64,000 bases of DNA from Taiwanofungus camphoratus (GCA_003999685.1 CP021232.1:310001-374000); one strand, 5' to 3'; counted from the stretch's first letter, positions 46,395-58,061 are shown. A program made the numbers and translations. Notes: generated by a model from the sequence alone, not told the origin.

Positions 46395-48839
46395 TCAGTC
46401 AGTGCCAGCCCTCAACCGCGTCTTCGTTTGAACTGCCCTCCTAGCTGTGTCCATGAGATCCGCCGGCATTTGTTGAATCCGCCTACCCATAGGGATTTTG
46501 GTAGGCCGCGGAGGTGATCCTGCACCCGCGGACCCAACCTTCGTTTCCGCATGAGTATTCTTTCGTCCATTTCCCTCTGCAGACGCGTTCTTGTCCTCAT
46601 GCATTGTCTTTCCATTCACACGCGTACTCGCCTTCGCTTCTTTCCTCGCCACCGACGTAACAGTTTTCGCGCTGGCAGTCGCAAATGTGAAGGTGGCGGC
46701 GTTGGTAGTGTCGATGAGCACGGGACGCGAGATCGACAATCGCCGAATCGCCTTCTTGAGCACAGGCACTGGAAGGCGGGATTTCTCGGGGCTCGGGGTC
46801 TTCTGGTTCACAGCACGCTTGAAAGCATAAGGCGTGGAGTTCGTATCTGGAGCATCCTTCACGTCACTGTGCATGACAATAACGAGCTCCTCGTCTGAGT
46901 CCTCAGCGGTGCTGTCAGACCTATACTCGAGCTCTGGAGTACGAGGCCTGTGCTCTGGCGAAGAGCTCAGCAGGCTTATACCGTAAGATGGTGATACTGA
47001 CGATGCCGGAGAAGACGTTGAGCATGCTGCGACAGGAGCGGGCACAGTGATAGCGAAACCGTTTCGAGCAGTCGAGTGCGCTGAACGCTCTGGGGCTGTG
47101 TCCTCTGTGGGGACGATGTGACGACAAGACCCCAAGTCACCATTTGAGGACCCAGAACTAGACGCAGGATCGTCAGGGTAGCCCGGCACGGAACCATCTG
47201 CAGAAACCGACACCCTCTTGTTGCTTGTAGAGTTCATCACAGATATCAAGTCCGCGGGAGCGTTTTGCACAAATTCCCCGATCGAAGGTTGTCGAGCCTG
47301 AGCAACGGCAACAACTTCGACTCGTCTGCGCCGTGATCTTGCAGAAATATCACTTGCCTGCGTAGAAGCGGACGCAGACGTTGTGATACTGGCCCTCCCA
47401 AATGCAGAGGCATACCCAAACCGAGATAGGGAGCAGGACACAGAGCGGGACAGGGGGAAGTAAAGGATAGAGCGACGAGAGGAGACGCGCGGGATGGAGT
47501 GGCTGGCACGGAACGTCTCGCTTGCGAGGGGCGGTAAATTTGTATATCCAGATTTGGAGGACGAGGACGAAGAGGCCACAACGGAAGTCATGTGAGAAAC
47601 AGGAATGACCGAAGAGGAAGACGAAGGTGGAAGCTTGGTGACAACATCCGCGAAGGAGGATCCAGCAGAGAAGGATAGTGAATCAAGTATAGACGGTAGG
47701 CCAGATGTCACCTTCGTCATTGATCCAAAAGTCAGGCAGGCCGGAGGAGCGAAGCCTTCAGAAGCGGCGTCTGTACTCACAGTACCCCGGTGATCAGACT
47801 CGGGCTGGGAACACATTTGTTGGGTTCTCAACCTCGCCTGTATCTGGAGTGGATGGATTCCACTGCGCAAACTTTCTAGCAGTTCACTCACTGCGCGCTG
47901 TCGCGGGAGCGACAACTCGTCCGCAACGGAAGATATATTCGACGGAGACGGTGTTACCGTCTCTGTATGATTTCCGCCTTCTTTCGCCTTCCTTCTCCAG
48001 AAAGTTGCGCGTTTGTGCCAGGTACGCGCGTTCTGTCGAGCATTCAGGGTGCAGCGTACTTGCGCTGCGTACTCGGCGGATGTGCGCGGAACCGTCACGG
48101 CCTCGACGATGGTGGCCCAGGGACTTTCAGGGCGCGCCGCTGCCTCCCGTATAGCCGTGATAAGCGCCATCTCGGGATTTGCACCATTCGCAAGAGCATG
48201 GAAAGCCTGGGAGAGAACGGGCTTATGACCTCCTGCAGCGATCATGAGCTCAATGAATCTGCGATGGCGCAGTCGCTCTTCTGCAAGGGCCGTATTTTCT
48301 GCTGCTAGTATACGGGAGCGGTCATCTGCGTTGGGATGTGCACGCGCAGCATGCAGCGCACGTTGGGTATTGATGAGGGAGGCTCTGATAGTGGCCACAT
48401 CTTCGGCAAGCTTTTCGTTAGTCTGCTGCGCGGTGCAGAGGGCTTGCTGTTTAGCTTGAAGAGCCGCCTCCAAGGCTGGGATGCGCCTATTGACTTCGTA
48501 CTGATATTGAAGGGCCGCTTCCAGCTCCCGGATACGTTGTACGAGATCAGATACCGTCAGATGCAATTGCGCAGAAGGAAGCTCGCCCGAGAGAGGAGAA
48601 GAAGCTCGCAGAGACCCCACGGGTGAGGGAGAGGAGACTGATATAGATATGGGAACGGCGGACACATATTGGGCAAAAAGATCCAACGGAGGAGTATCAG
48701 AGAACGCAAGCTCATCTACGCAACTGGCAGATACCGGTCTTGAAGTGGGAGTTGCCTTGTCCGCATGGAGCAGCGCGTCCAGCGCGCTGTCCGACTTTGT
48801 GCGACGGTGGAAGAGGTGGGAAAGCCGGAGAAAACGCAT
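46395..48839 (-). CDS. Long intronless orphan, Ser-rich with N-terminal coiled coil
   Basis: I do not recognise this protein. It is a single open frame of 814 residues from the ATG at 48839 (MRFLRLSHLFHRRTKSDS). Visible parts: a Ser/Pro-rich segment, then a heptad-like coiled coil from about residue 95 to 210 (VSDLVQRIRELEAALQYQYE, PALEAALQAKQQAL and beyond), and a helical block with QAFHALANGANPEMALI. About 500 residues of Ser-rich, low-complexity sequence follow, with basic patches (SARSRRRRVEV), a possible acidic degron-like DSDEELVIVMHSD, and a basic C-terminus (RRAVQTKTRLRAGTD). No membrane segment, signal peptide or enzyme motif is seen. Length without a stop and codon regularity support it as real. 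A scaffold or cytoskeleton-linked role would be a guess. Confidence 0.75.
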   Translation of the reverse strand: MRFLRLSHLFHRRTKSDSALDALLHADKATPTSRPVSASCVDELAFSDTPPLDLFAQYVSAVPISISVSSPSPVGSLRASSPLSGELPSAQLHLTVSDLVQRIRELEAALQYQYEVNRRIPALEAALQAKQQALCTAQQTNEKLAEDVATIRASLINTQRALHAARAHPNADDRSRILAAENTALAEERLRHRRFIELMIAAGGHKPVLSQAFHALANGANPEMALITAIREAAARPESPWATIVEAVTVPRTSAEYAAQVRCTLNARQNARTWHKRATFWRRKAKEGGNHTETVTPSPSNISSVADELSLPRQRAVSELLESLRSGIHPLQIQARLRTQQMCSQPESDHRGTVSTDAASEGFAPPACLTFGSMTKVTSGLPSILDSLSFSAGSSFADVVTKLPPSSSSSVIPVSHMTSVVASSSSSSKSGYTNLPPLASETFRASHSIPRVSSRRSILYFPLSRSVSCSLSRFGYASAFGRASITTSASASTQASDISARSRRRRVEVVAVAQARQPSIGEFVQNAPADLISVMNSTSNKRVSVSADGSVPGYPDDPASSSGSSNGDLGSCRHIVPTEDTAPERSAHSTARNGFAITVPAPVAACSTSSPASSVSPSYGISLLSSSPEHRPRTPELEYRSDSTAEDSDEELVIVMHSDVKDAPDTNSTPYAFKRAVNQKTPSPEKSRLPVPVLKKAIRRLSISRPVLIDTTNAATFTFATASAKTVTSVARKEAKASTRVNGKTMHEDKNASAEGNGRKNTHAETKVGSAGAGSPPRPTKIPMGRRIQQMPADLMDTARRAVQTKTRLRAGTD

Positions 48840-50212
48840 GATAATTATGCCCACATGAGGAAGCGAAAGGAGCAGTGAGTATTAGTTTCGTGTCGCCAGT
48901 CAGATCTTAAATATTGTCTTCTTGCGGCTGACAAGGACAAGGCACGGCTGACACTTCTATTTATTGACAACCTTCGACGACATTAAGGCGCCATCACATC
49001 ATACTCTTCCAACAGACACGAGAAAACTGATGCTCCTCAAACCTGTCGCAGACTTGAAGTGAATAACCTGCATACACTGTGACTATGCGTACTCACCATT
49101 CTTCTCACTTTGTTCCAACCACACCATCGCAAAGACTGAGCTTTCCGCTTCCTGAATTGCATTGAATCAGCGAGTGTGTGCCCTGCATAGCTACACAGAA
49201 TAGGAGGTATACATCCTCAGCCTATTCAATCTTGAAGGGTAGCCGGACTGAAATGCCACTAAATAGGGTTTCTGAATATCGGGAACTTCTATATATGACT
49301 ACCGCCATGATCGCGAGACGCTTGAAATTCAAATTACGTAGCGTGAGATGCCACTGAGGTTTACATGCTTTTCACTTCTCTCTTCTTACAAGTTTACTCT
49401 CTAATAAAACGCATTTGCACGCAGTTCGAACTCGAGCAAAAATGAAAAAATAGGCAAATAACGGTCTCCGATTGACGTGGGGCCCAATTCGAACTTGGCT
49501 GCGAATACGCTCTAATGACTACATGAATTTGCGATCTCAATCTCATATTGTGGCGTTATGGGGGTGCTGAGACTACGTTCTATGCAGAATCACTGCGTTC
49601 ACAGAACCCATAAATCAAATTTACGGAGTTTTTTAATGGCGAGGCGAGGGTGGACAAAAATTAATTATGGAACAAGATCGTTTGAAGTGTATGTCTACTT
49701 TATTCACGCTACCCACACAATCTCTGGAACCAGACTTACCACCAAGCGACTATGAGACTTTCGAGAACTCGAGAATTCTCTTGCGTCCTCCAGCTCCCTC
49801 TCATGTTGTGGGGTGTTCACATTCATATCGCGATTGGTTTTTAAGGCCCAAAAGCCTTGTCATTCTCTCTCCCACGAAGAACAATATGGTTGTACAAGAG
49901 TCGTTCATGACACGCCGTAGCATCCCAAGATCTAACCTAGGAGACGCAATCCCTCATGCCAATCTAGGCTCAAGTTCAGCCTTGAGTTAGCTAACTCCGG
50001 CCGCAGCCCTCCATCCCTCGCTCATTTTGCTCTTCTTTCAAAAACATGACTTGTATGCAGGAGGTCGCCTGCGTCTGCTACCTTCTGCCATCCTGTACGC
50101 TCTTGCTCATGGAATTTTACTTGGAGGTGTCGGTCTAATTCAAGTTATCTTCAGTAATGTCGTGGTATTGACCATGGAGTCCATACAATGCTGTATCTTA
50201 CATACATGACCA
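48840..50212. other. Intergenic between the orphan and the proteasome gene
   Basis: No gene is recognised. A 107-codon plus-strand frame at 49667-49990 is open but has no known domain and poor context. The interval is AT-rich. Confidence 0.4.
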
Positions 50213-50989
50213 TCACAGGTCGATCTCGCGCACACCGTCTTTGTCCACCACCTTCACTTTATACTTTCCGGGAGCGACGACTAACCGCTTCGACACCTCG
50301 TCGATGCACCTCCGTAGTGTGTTCAAACCCTCTTCAAGGGTACCTTCAGGATCGTGATATCTGAGAAGAGAATTGGCTCATGTCAGTAAACCTGAGCGTC
50401 AGTCTAACTCGAGAAGGATCAAAGATCGACCCAGTTGCAAAATACGCAATACCCCAGTGTAGTAGAACATGACGAAGGTATACATTTGACTCACCTATCC
50501 AACAAACTAAGAGCGAAGTAGCTGCCATATCCATGGGCACCGAAGGGTACGCTCGCGAGCGTCCCGAGATAGTCGACCCAATATAGGTGCGGCGTATGCG
50601 TGCTAATGTCATATCCGCCTAGCAAAAGGTTCACAGCATACGGTCGTCGCGAACGAATGGAATCTGCAAGTGATCGTCGGATCCATGACGCGGCCGAGGG
50701 AGGGCGTAGGGCATAGGTGTTGCGGATTTGATATAGCCGGATGTTTCGCTCTACATACTCAGCGAACTGTACGGTGTCACCTTCGACGGGCATTTCAGTT
50801 TTATATATGAATCGGGGAAGAATATAAAGAATTCATACCTGGTTCTCCGGAATACGCCATAAGCAGGTGCGGACTCAAGACCTTGATTTTGTCCTCATCC
50901 GACTTCATCTTCACGATGGAACGCGCAGCGGTGGTGTCCGCTGCGACTAACACATAACCTTTTCCTGTGAGGGCAAACGAGACATCCAT
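50213..50989 (-). CDS. PRE1: 20S proteasome subunit beta type-2 (beta4)
   Basis: This is a non-catalytic beta subunit of the 20S core particle. The three exons 50989-50839, 50780-50495 and 50360-50213 join in phase to 194 residues, matching the family length of about 195-200. [20 protein letters not shown] is the characteristic start; beta4 lacks a processed Thr nucleophile. It continues [78 protein letters not shown] and [20 protein letters not shown]. The tail is [15 protein letters not shown]. Introns are 58 and 134 nt. Confidence 0.95.
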
Positions 50990-51804
50990 GTTGCTTTCTG
51001 ACAGACTCTATCGTATGCACGCAAGGATGGCGACGCTAGTGTAGTGTATCGAGGTAAGACTGGAAAGGCAGGACTAACTTCCACAGGACGCGTCGCAATA
51101 CTGGGACGCGTCATACGGCAAAGCCCGAAGATGGTCATTTATTGGGGATCTACTTAGTTTAGTACTTACCGACCTTCCTCACCGTCAGCTATTATCTGTC
51201 TGCTGCAATCGCAAGCTAGTAGGTATCTCTACCATCACCTCATGGGTTGGTTGGAGCCTTGCCTATTGGCATCAGATTCTGGTGATTGTGACTACATGTC
51301 GAGCATCTCTGAGTTTCTCAAGTTTGGTGAAATAAACCCTGGACGACGTTTTTCATTCGCATTCTGGTTGGCCGGCGGTTGACGTTACCGTCAATATTTC
51401 CAATCGATGCTCTGAATAACAGAGGACTTCAGATCCTCCATAGTTATCATGTTTGCAATTCTGAGTGTTGTTGTATTCTTCTGCGCAGTATGTCTATGGT
51501 GTCAATGGCTGACAAGGTCTCGGAGTTTGACAGGCCTTTTGACAACACTCATCTCTTGCATGCTGCGCACCAGACAGTGAGATGAGTGGAAGTTATGAGG
51601 CTGGTTTAATATCATCCAATTCCCCTTAGTCCTAGACGGAGTGCCATGGAACACATTTGAGATGAAGCTTGAACCTAGGGAGGATTAATCTCATGATTTG
51701 ATGTAGATTCGCGGCCAAGGTCTCAGCACCAATTTTCGATGTACATATTCACCCAGATTCCGACTCGGACACACAGCTTATTCTGCCAAGGTCTGCTGAA
51801 GACA
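50990..51804. other. Divergent intergenic interval
   Basis: This interval lies between the outward-facing proteasome gene and the conserved fungal gene at 51805. No gene or element is recognised. Confidence 0.4.
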
Positions 51805-53134
51805 ATGTCCTCTTTTTCGTTTCGCGCGCCTTCAAAGAGAAGTAAATCCCAGCGATCGAAACCCAACGTTACTGAAGGTCTTGCTTCTGCTGCGGTGAAG
51901 ACGTTCGATCGACCTGCTGAAGAGGTGGGCAAGACTATCGCTATCACGGACCTCAAATACCTCGGATCATATAACTGGCTGTGTTCCAAACAACCCACGA
52001 TTATTGTCCCTGGCACGTGAATCATGCCTGTATTTCCCTGTTGCACAACTGACTACAAAGTAGGCTCCCCCCCTGAATGGTGCAACAGAACGATACCGTA
52101 TTTTGTGCCCCCTGACAAAGGACATCAGTTCCTAGATCGGAACGGATACAAGATGCCTTCTTTTCGTTTACTTCCTTTATTTCGTGCAGTGGATATCATG
52201 GCAGAGGAGAGCGGGCAGGCTATCGATTGGAGTACCGTCGATTTTGTCACAGATCGCAATAGCCTGCGGAAGTTATTGCGCTGGATCAGTGGTACTGGCA
52301 AATCTGCTGGAAACTTTAGGATTGACACCCAACTTGCGGGTCGACGCACAATTTTGTTCAATCGATGAGAGAAACACACAAGAGTAACAGTTGATCCGAA
52401 AAACCGCAGCTATGGATACAACTTTGAGCGGGAAAGCACTGTGCCCGCTCAAGGTTGCGAGCAAAGCTCAGGTTCTTATAGGATCGTGAAATATGTGAGT
52501 GTCGGTCTTTTGTCGTGTGATTTTCTGATAGTTGTAGTAGAATTTTGACGGGTTGATTTTGGTCGTGCGTTTCGAAGTCGATGCATGCGTCGGTTTGCCG
52601 CCAATGGTGGAGAGGATTGGCAACAAGAAGAATACTGCCAAGTCGTCCAACTCCATCTCCGGATTACAGAAGTTTGGCGCTGGTGTTAATGCTGCTTCTC
52701 GAAATAGGGCTACTAGTACCGGCAGCGAGCTCAAGATCATTCGGGCGGGTAAACAGGTACCGCCTAGCTCCATTATTGAGCTGAAGACATGTACAAAACG
52801 TAGCGTAGGACATTTCCGCTGGGCTGATGCGTATCGCCAAGTATTTCTCTCGCAGACGTCACATCTTTTTTTGGCTGTTCATAACGAGGGCCGATTTGAA
52901 AAAGTCATTGGGAGAAAACTGGAAGGGCCCGAGTTTCGGACGGTTGCAGAAAAGGCTCAGGTCAGCTTCTCGAGATTGAGTCGTGCACTGAAGGCGATTC
53001 AAGAGCTCGTAGTCAAGTATGGTCATTGCGGACGAGTGAGTTTCGTATATCGGGAGGGAAGGCTGCAGGTTTTCGAGAGGACTGATAAGAGAAGTTGTCT
53101 GCCCGAAGCTTATTTAAGCCGTTTTAAGGCCTGA
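51805..53134 (+). CDS. Conserved fungal protein of unknown function, with an in-frame TGA
   Basis: The start at 51805 gives MSSFSFRAPSKRSKSQRSK. The order ITDLKYLGSYNWLCSKQPTI, VPGSPPEW, VDFVTDRNSLRKLLRWI, the RVTVDPKNRSYGYNFERES-type block, SYRIVKYNFDGLILVVRFEV and a C-terminal half with FRWADAYRQVFLSQTSHLF matches a widespread fungal family. As I recall, ascomycete members are often labelled geranylgeranyl pyrophosphate synthetase, but no DDxxD motif is visible, so I do not use that name. Exon 1 seems to end with VPG and to splice through a GC donor (near 52014) to SPPEW. An in-frame TGA at 52366-52368 (LFNR-stop-EKHTRV) interrupts a region where homology continues on both sides. The gene may be inactivated, or the stop may be an error or a polymorphism. 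The rest, including the last exon from about 52542 to 53134, looks under coding constraint. Confidence 0.7.
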
Positions 53135-53386
53135 GCCGTGCGTACCAATTTTTGAGACGTTATTAGTGTGCCGTTATATACGGTTTAGCTTTGGAAGCAA
53201 GTGTCGGTGTGGCAGGACCATAGGCACTGGCGATATTCTCTAGGTAGCACTTGATGCACACACCATTCGGAACAGCGACACAGTGATGTATACATATTCA
53301 TAGCCAACGTGAACGGTAGATACTACATCCTTAAGCAGGTAAGTCAACAACTTCGAGCCTAACCGGTACTCTTGTGAGTTCCTCGT

Positions 53387-55184
53387 CTACCGAATGCTCA
53401 AGATCCCGCTACTTGTACTGCCGGTCCCCATCCTGCTTCCCTCCTTTGCATCTTTGCCCTTCTTCACTTTCGGCACCTCCCATATCCTCCAGAACTTCAG
53501 GTTCTCGTCTCCCGCACCCGTGCACACCATGTCGCCATTCGGGCCCAGTGCACTCCATAGCACCCTTGAATCATGCGCATCTCGGATCTCAACTACGCGT
53601 TCCATCGAAGGGTATGCGTGCACCATGATCGCATTCGTCGGATAACCATGCGTTGTCAGCAATTCTTTCTTGTGTGGCGACCACTGGATGGACGTGATCT
53701 GCGACGGCGTAGCCTGAGAATGTAAACGTGCCCCCGTTGTGGTGTTCCAGATGTGCACCGTCGCGTCTGACGTGCCTCCGCCGGAAGCCAGCAGAGACGG
53801 CTGCCATGGACACCATGCGATAGCCTGCAAGACATGGTCAGATATTCTATGAACTTTGAAACCATAACACATACTTTGACTGCCGCAGTATGATTTCGCT
53901 TCGTCCACCGCGCGCCTGTTCGCGTCCCGGGGACGGCATCACCCAATCTTCCGTCCCACACGTTCACGACGTTATCGTTGCCACCGCTTGCGAGTAGCTC
54001 GCCGTCGCTGCGCCACTCCAGTCCGCACACTTCGCCCTGATGTCCTACCAGCTCCCCGACCTTATGTCTCGCCACACGTACATCATGATGCCAGATGCTC
54101 CCATCCCCGCACCCAGACGTCAATAGATGTTGATGCCACGACAAGCAAGCCACCTGGCTCGAATGTCCCGTCATCGTTCGCAGCTTCGTCTGTGTTTCCG
54201 CGTCCCATAGTTCTACCGCACCCGTACCGAGCCCGACGCCAAGGAATTGGCCATCGTTCGAAAAGTCCACCGCCGCGACATACGAGCCTTCCGGTGCCTC
54301 GCCGACATGCACGACTTCGCCACTGTCTGCCCGCCAGAAGTAAGTATTCTCGGCGAGAGCCACTGCCACCACGTTGAGTGAGCTCCACGCGACTAGATTC
54401 AGGTAGAAGTCGTCAACCATCCCTGGTGCATCGAGCACTCGCTCCGGCTGCGTTGCGATCTTGCGCCCTTTGTTCGTCGTGGAGGACGTGGATGTAGGCA
54501 GAGCGCCTGGACGTGCATAGAGTGGACGCACAAGCTCTCGGGCTTGTGCTAAGAGTGGATCTGAAGATGAGGCGGGGGGTGGCTCATGGTAGGCGAGGAC
54601 CCGTCGGTTCAGCGGAACTCCCGTGGCAGCTGCAAGACGTGCAGTATGCCCAGGGGAGGCAGATTGAGGGTTCAGAGACATCAGATCTAGCGTAGCAGCT
54701 ACATCGTCCGTGGTATCTCGCGTGGTGATGAACCTGTCGCGTGTATCTCTCTGCGGGCAGATGTGAGCGTCCTGACATAAGGACGACAAAGGTAAATACT
54801 CACGGATGGTTGCGACTTAGATCTCTTCTCTGATTTCGGAGGTACGTAATCCCGTGTGATAACGTCAATCCTGCTCTCTACGCCGCCCTTGCGAATGAGC
54901 CCATAGCTCGCCTGGCGTTGCAAGCTCTCCGAGACTTGGATGGCCCCACTTGTTGTGCGTTTGATGGGCGACGCAGGCCTGCTCGTACCACGCCTTGCCG
55001 GAGACGATGGTCTGCTGGATAGGAATGGATTGATAGATACATCTGCCCTTGACTTGGTTGGTGAAGTCTGGCCGGGAAAGCCAAGACTGAGAGAGTTAAT
55101 GCCCGCAGTGAGGGAGGGCGTCAAAGGTGTTTTCGTTTCTGACCGCGAACGGTGACGAGCAGGCGTTTTTGGTAGGTACGACAT
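53387..55184 (-). CDS. CDC20: APC/C activator Cdc20 (Slp1/Fizzy)
   Basis: This WD40 co-activator of the anaphase-promoting complex drives securin and cyclin degradation. The start at 55184 (MSYLPKTPARHRSRSETK) is followed by a Ser/Pro-rich N-terminus. Its exon joins in phase to RDTRDRFITTRDTTDDV, which carries the C-box (DRFI-xx-R). Next is VLDAPGMVDDFYLNLVAWSS, the entry to the propeller, then seven blades, with NTYFWRADSGEVV, GAVELWDAETQTKLRTM, LTSGCGDGSIWHHDVR, LLASGGNDNVVNVWD, ATVHIWNTTTGARL and MVCTGAGDENLKFWRIW among them. The protein ends in Ile-Arg, the IR tail that docks on the complex. The Cdc20 rather than Cdh1 assignment rests on the N-terminus and overall pattern and is likely but not certain. 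Confidence 0.88.
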
Positions 55185-55520
55185 CCTGGGATAACAAAAA
55201 ACAAGCAAAAGAAAACGGGATGCGTTTCTTTTGGTCTGGACTAAGTGCTGGTCGAGGATCGAACTAACGGGCGCGTGGCCAAGATATGAACATATCACGT
55301 GGTCGCGACCTCACGCGATCGACGGCGAGCCGCATTTATCAAATGTTGCTAACTACTCCGTAATTTGTCTGAAAACTTGCGAGAGTCGATCAACTTCTCA
55401 ACGGTCATCCACGCATATCATACTTATGGTCTGAATAGTGGAAATAGTCTAGATTACAACCCAGGTGTCACCAGTTTGACTTCTCATTTGCTAGTTATCA
55501 CCTTGTTTTACCCCAGGCAC
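55185..55520. promoter_or_regulatory. CDC20 promoter with nested palindromes
   Basis: About 95-135 bp upstream of the CDC20 ATG lies a dense group of dyads: GATATGAACATATC (55283-55296), CACGTG (55296-55301) and GGTCGCGACC (55301-55310), followed by ACGCGATC. CACGTG is an E-box, and ACGCG is the core of MCB-type cell-cycle boxes. The right part of the interval is the 3' flank of the sedolisin gene. Confidence 0.5.
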
Positions 55521-58061
55521 TCACGGCAGAAGTAGCCAAAGGGCGAGGAGCTTGGGGAAGTTAGGAGTGCCGACACCAGTGACAGGGTCCCAACCAGGCT
55601 CCGCATAGAAACCAGCTGTTCCACATCCAGGGTTCGATCCAGTTGTGATGTCGTTGAATGCCTCCATGAAGGTTGGAGTGTAGATCTGTACGACGCAGTT
55701 AAGTCGGGTTTGACAGATATCCCGGCTGGAAGAAAATGACGACGTACAGTGGGGTTGATGAACCCGATTGGACCCTTTCCCGCAGCGAGACGGGCATCAT
55801 TGACGGCAGAGAGTATCGAGGCCATCACAGGAGATGAACAAGAGGTTCCGTAGACGAGCCAAAATTCACCTTGAAGGGCAACTACGTAGTTGGCGCTGTT
55901 CCGATCGACACATCAGCCCATACAATCGGATAGGAAGCTGAGCAAACGCAGATGTGGACAGTTGTACATACCCGTTCGCAGAGAGGTCAGGGAACGCTCG
56001 CGACTTGCCCGTCGAATTGTAGATGTCAGATGAGTACGGAGGAGGGTAGTTAGCGAGGTACGTCTCAACCGCAATCTTTTGGTAATCGGGCATCGAGAAC
56101 ACATTCGACCAACCACCACTCGAGTAGATTACTTGTTCACAAGCACTTTCTGGTTGTGTCACCTACAGGCAGAGAGACCGAGGCTCAGGTCTTCGGTGAT
56201 TATCAACAAATGAAGATGACCGACCTTAGCACCTGGATTGACTTGTGTAGCGCCGACACTGGTCACGTAAGGACATGATGATGGGAAGGTAGGATTGAAG
56301 ATAGGAGCGCCCTGAGCTTGAGTGCCATCGGACTCGAGACAGGAGTTGTCGTTACCGGCGACACCATAATCGCCAGATGAATAGAGGATCGTCATACCCA
56401 TGAGGCCGAGCTGCATTCGGATTATGAGACGTCTACCATAGTCACAATATTGAACGGACAAACCTTCGCATACTCAGCGCACTGTCTCTCCATGTATGCA
56501 GGTGTCAAGTCAGCCTCATTGTACGAATAGGAGGTGGATACAACGTAGGCTGGCTTCACGGTGCCACAGTCTTCCTTTCCTAATTTCATAGCAATGCCAT
56601 TGGTGATAAATTGAGAATTATGAGCCAGACATATCTATTTACACAGTAGTATCTTACCTTCGTATCCGCCGTAAGGATCAGGATAGATTCCGTCCTGTGT
56701 TGGGTCATCACCGCCTTCGAAGGTACAGTATGAACCATCAAGAGCGTCAAGAAGGTTGTTAAACGAGGCGCCTTTCGTACCAGATGCGTTTTTGGCAAAC
56801 TTCAGTAAAAATTGCCTGAGTGATGAAACAGCGCGTACCCTCGACAGCGTCTCCGGTTTGATAGAGTGTGACAGGCTGACTGCTGCCCACCAAGGACATT
56901 GAATATTGCAAATCGAGATTGGACTCGCCATTGTAATTGAAGCCAGTCTCGCTGCTTTGAACAACACCTACCCGTTAACCGAGTCAAAACCAGGAGATGT
57001 CCGACAGTCATACGTATGACTGCGACAGGAATGACAATAAGAAGAGACTCACCACCATCAATACTGACCAGAGTAGGCCTCTCGCCGATTTGACTGGACG
57101 AGAAATTCGCGAAGAACAAGTCCAGGTCGCTAGGAACGTACGCCTGCGGCGTATATTCAACTGGTAACGCATCCACATTTGGTTGGTTCCCGGACATAGG
57201 GCGTGAGTTCATTGCTCACCGATAGCAACTGAGTTCTTCTCGGGAGCGACAGGCTCGTACTCGAAGTTGTACAAAGCGCGTAGGCAGATAGGGGTGATTT
57301 GCTCATCACAATTCTCCAGCTCGTTCAAGAGGGTCTGAAAAGCAAAAGGAAATAAGCATTAAGTGCATCAACGCAGCCTTCGAAGGCGTACTGACCTTGA
57401 TAGTACCTGTGGTCTTGGGGAAACTTGGCCCAAACCCAGGCTGACCAACAGATTTAGCGTTGTTTGAAGGTTCATTCCTATTCTCCAGCTGGGGCGAGTC
57501 TCGCTTGAGTTTGATATCGAAATGCAGCGTGGGTGATACAAGCTCAACATGCTTCGAGACGTGTTCTGGCAAGTGATATTTTTTGTCGCATGCAATGTGC
57601 TCTGCGCTCTCCGAGCCAAACCGATACACATAGTACTCGGTTGCTAGCAGGCGCTCGGCCTCTTCGATCGTGACATTGGCCTGCAGCCAACCACCGCTGG
57701 CACTCAGCTTCACCCGATGTGGCTCCAACCCACTCTCGATGAGCCATGTACGGACGGTGTCAACAGCCTCAACAGACGGCCGGAAGGTCTCCATTACTTT
57801 GACGGGATTCCAATGCTTGCCGTAGTTGGGTGACTCAGGATGAGACACGTCAAGAATGTAGGGTTCAATGTTACCGATGTTAGGCTGCGCAAGACCAATA
57901 CGGAGAGGAATGACAGTGAGAGGCTCCGCTCGTCTGACCGGAGCCCAGCCAGAGGGAATACTGCCGCGAGACTCATGAACCACCCGGGGTGAGAGTGAGG
58001 AAGCACCCGCGTAGGCGAGTCCAAGGGTCAACGCGATGACCAGACGCGTGGTGAGTAACAT
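55521..58061 (-). CDS. Secreted serine-carboxyl peptidase, sedolisin family (S53)
   Basis: This is an acid-active tripeptidyl-peptidase-like enzyme. A signal peptide is clear: MLLTTRLVIALTLGLAYAGA. A pro-domain of about 180 residues follows (LRIGLAQPNIGNIEPYILDV, SHPESPNYGKHW, GLEPHRVKLSASGGWLQANV, AERLLATEYYVYR). The catalytic domain shows the Glu-Asp pair in GESNLDLQYSMSL, the oxyanion Asp in LYSSGDYGVAGNDN, CPYVTSVGATQVNPGA, and the Ser in YGTSCSSPVMASILSA. Near the C-terminus, DITTGSNPGCGT and GWDPVTGVGTPNF form the calcium-site region. It ends at 55521. The coding sequence is split by about ten short introns. All catalytic residues are present and the gene looks intact. The substrate range is unknown. 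Confidence 0.92.

Noticed and set aside
49430-49510. Two TTCGAACT motifs resembling tRNA T-loops
   Set aside because: No A-box, anticodon stem or acceptor stem can be built around either one.
49667-49990. 107-codon plus-strand frame in the gap before the proteasome gene
   Set aside because: No homology, no clear promoter and no splice continuation. It may be chance in AT-average DNA.
55240-55320. tRNA-like GAGGATCGAAC on the plus strand
   Set aside because: The T-arm stem pairs poorly, and no D-arm or A-box is found at the right distance. The palindromes explain the region better.
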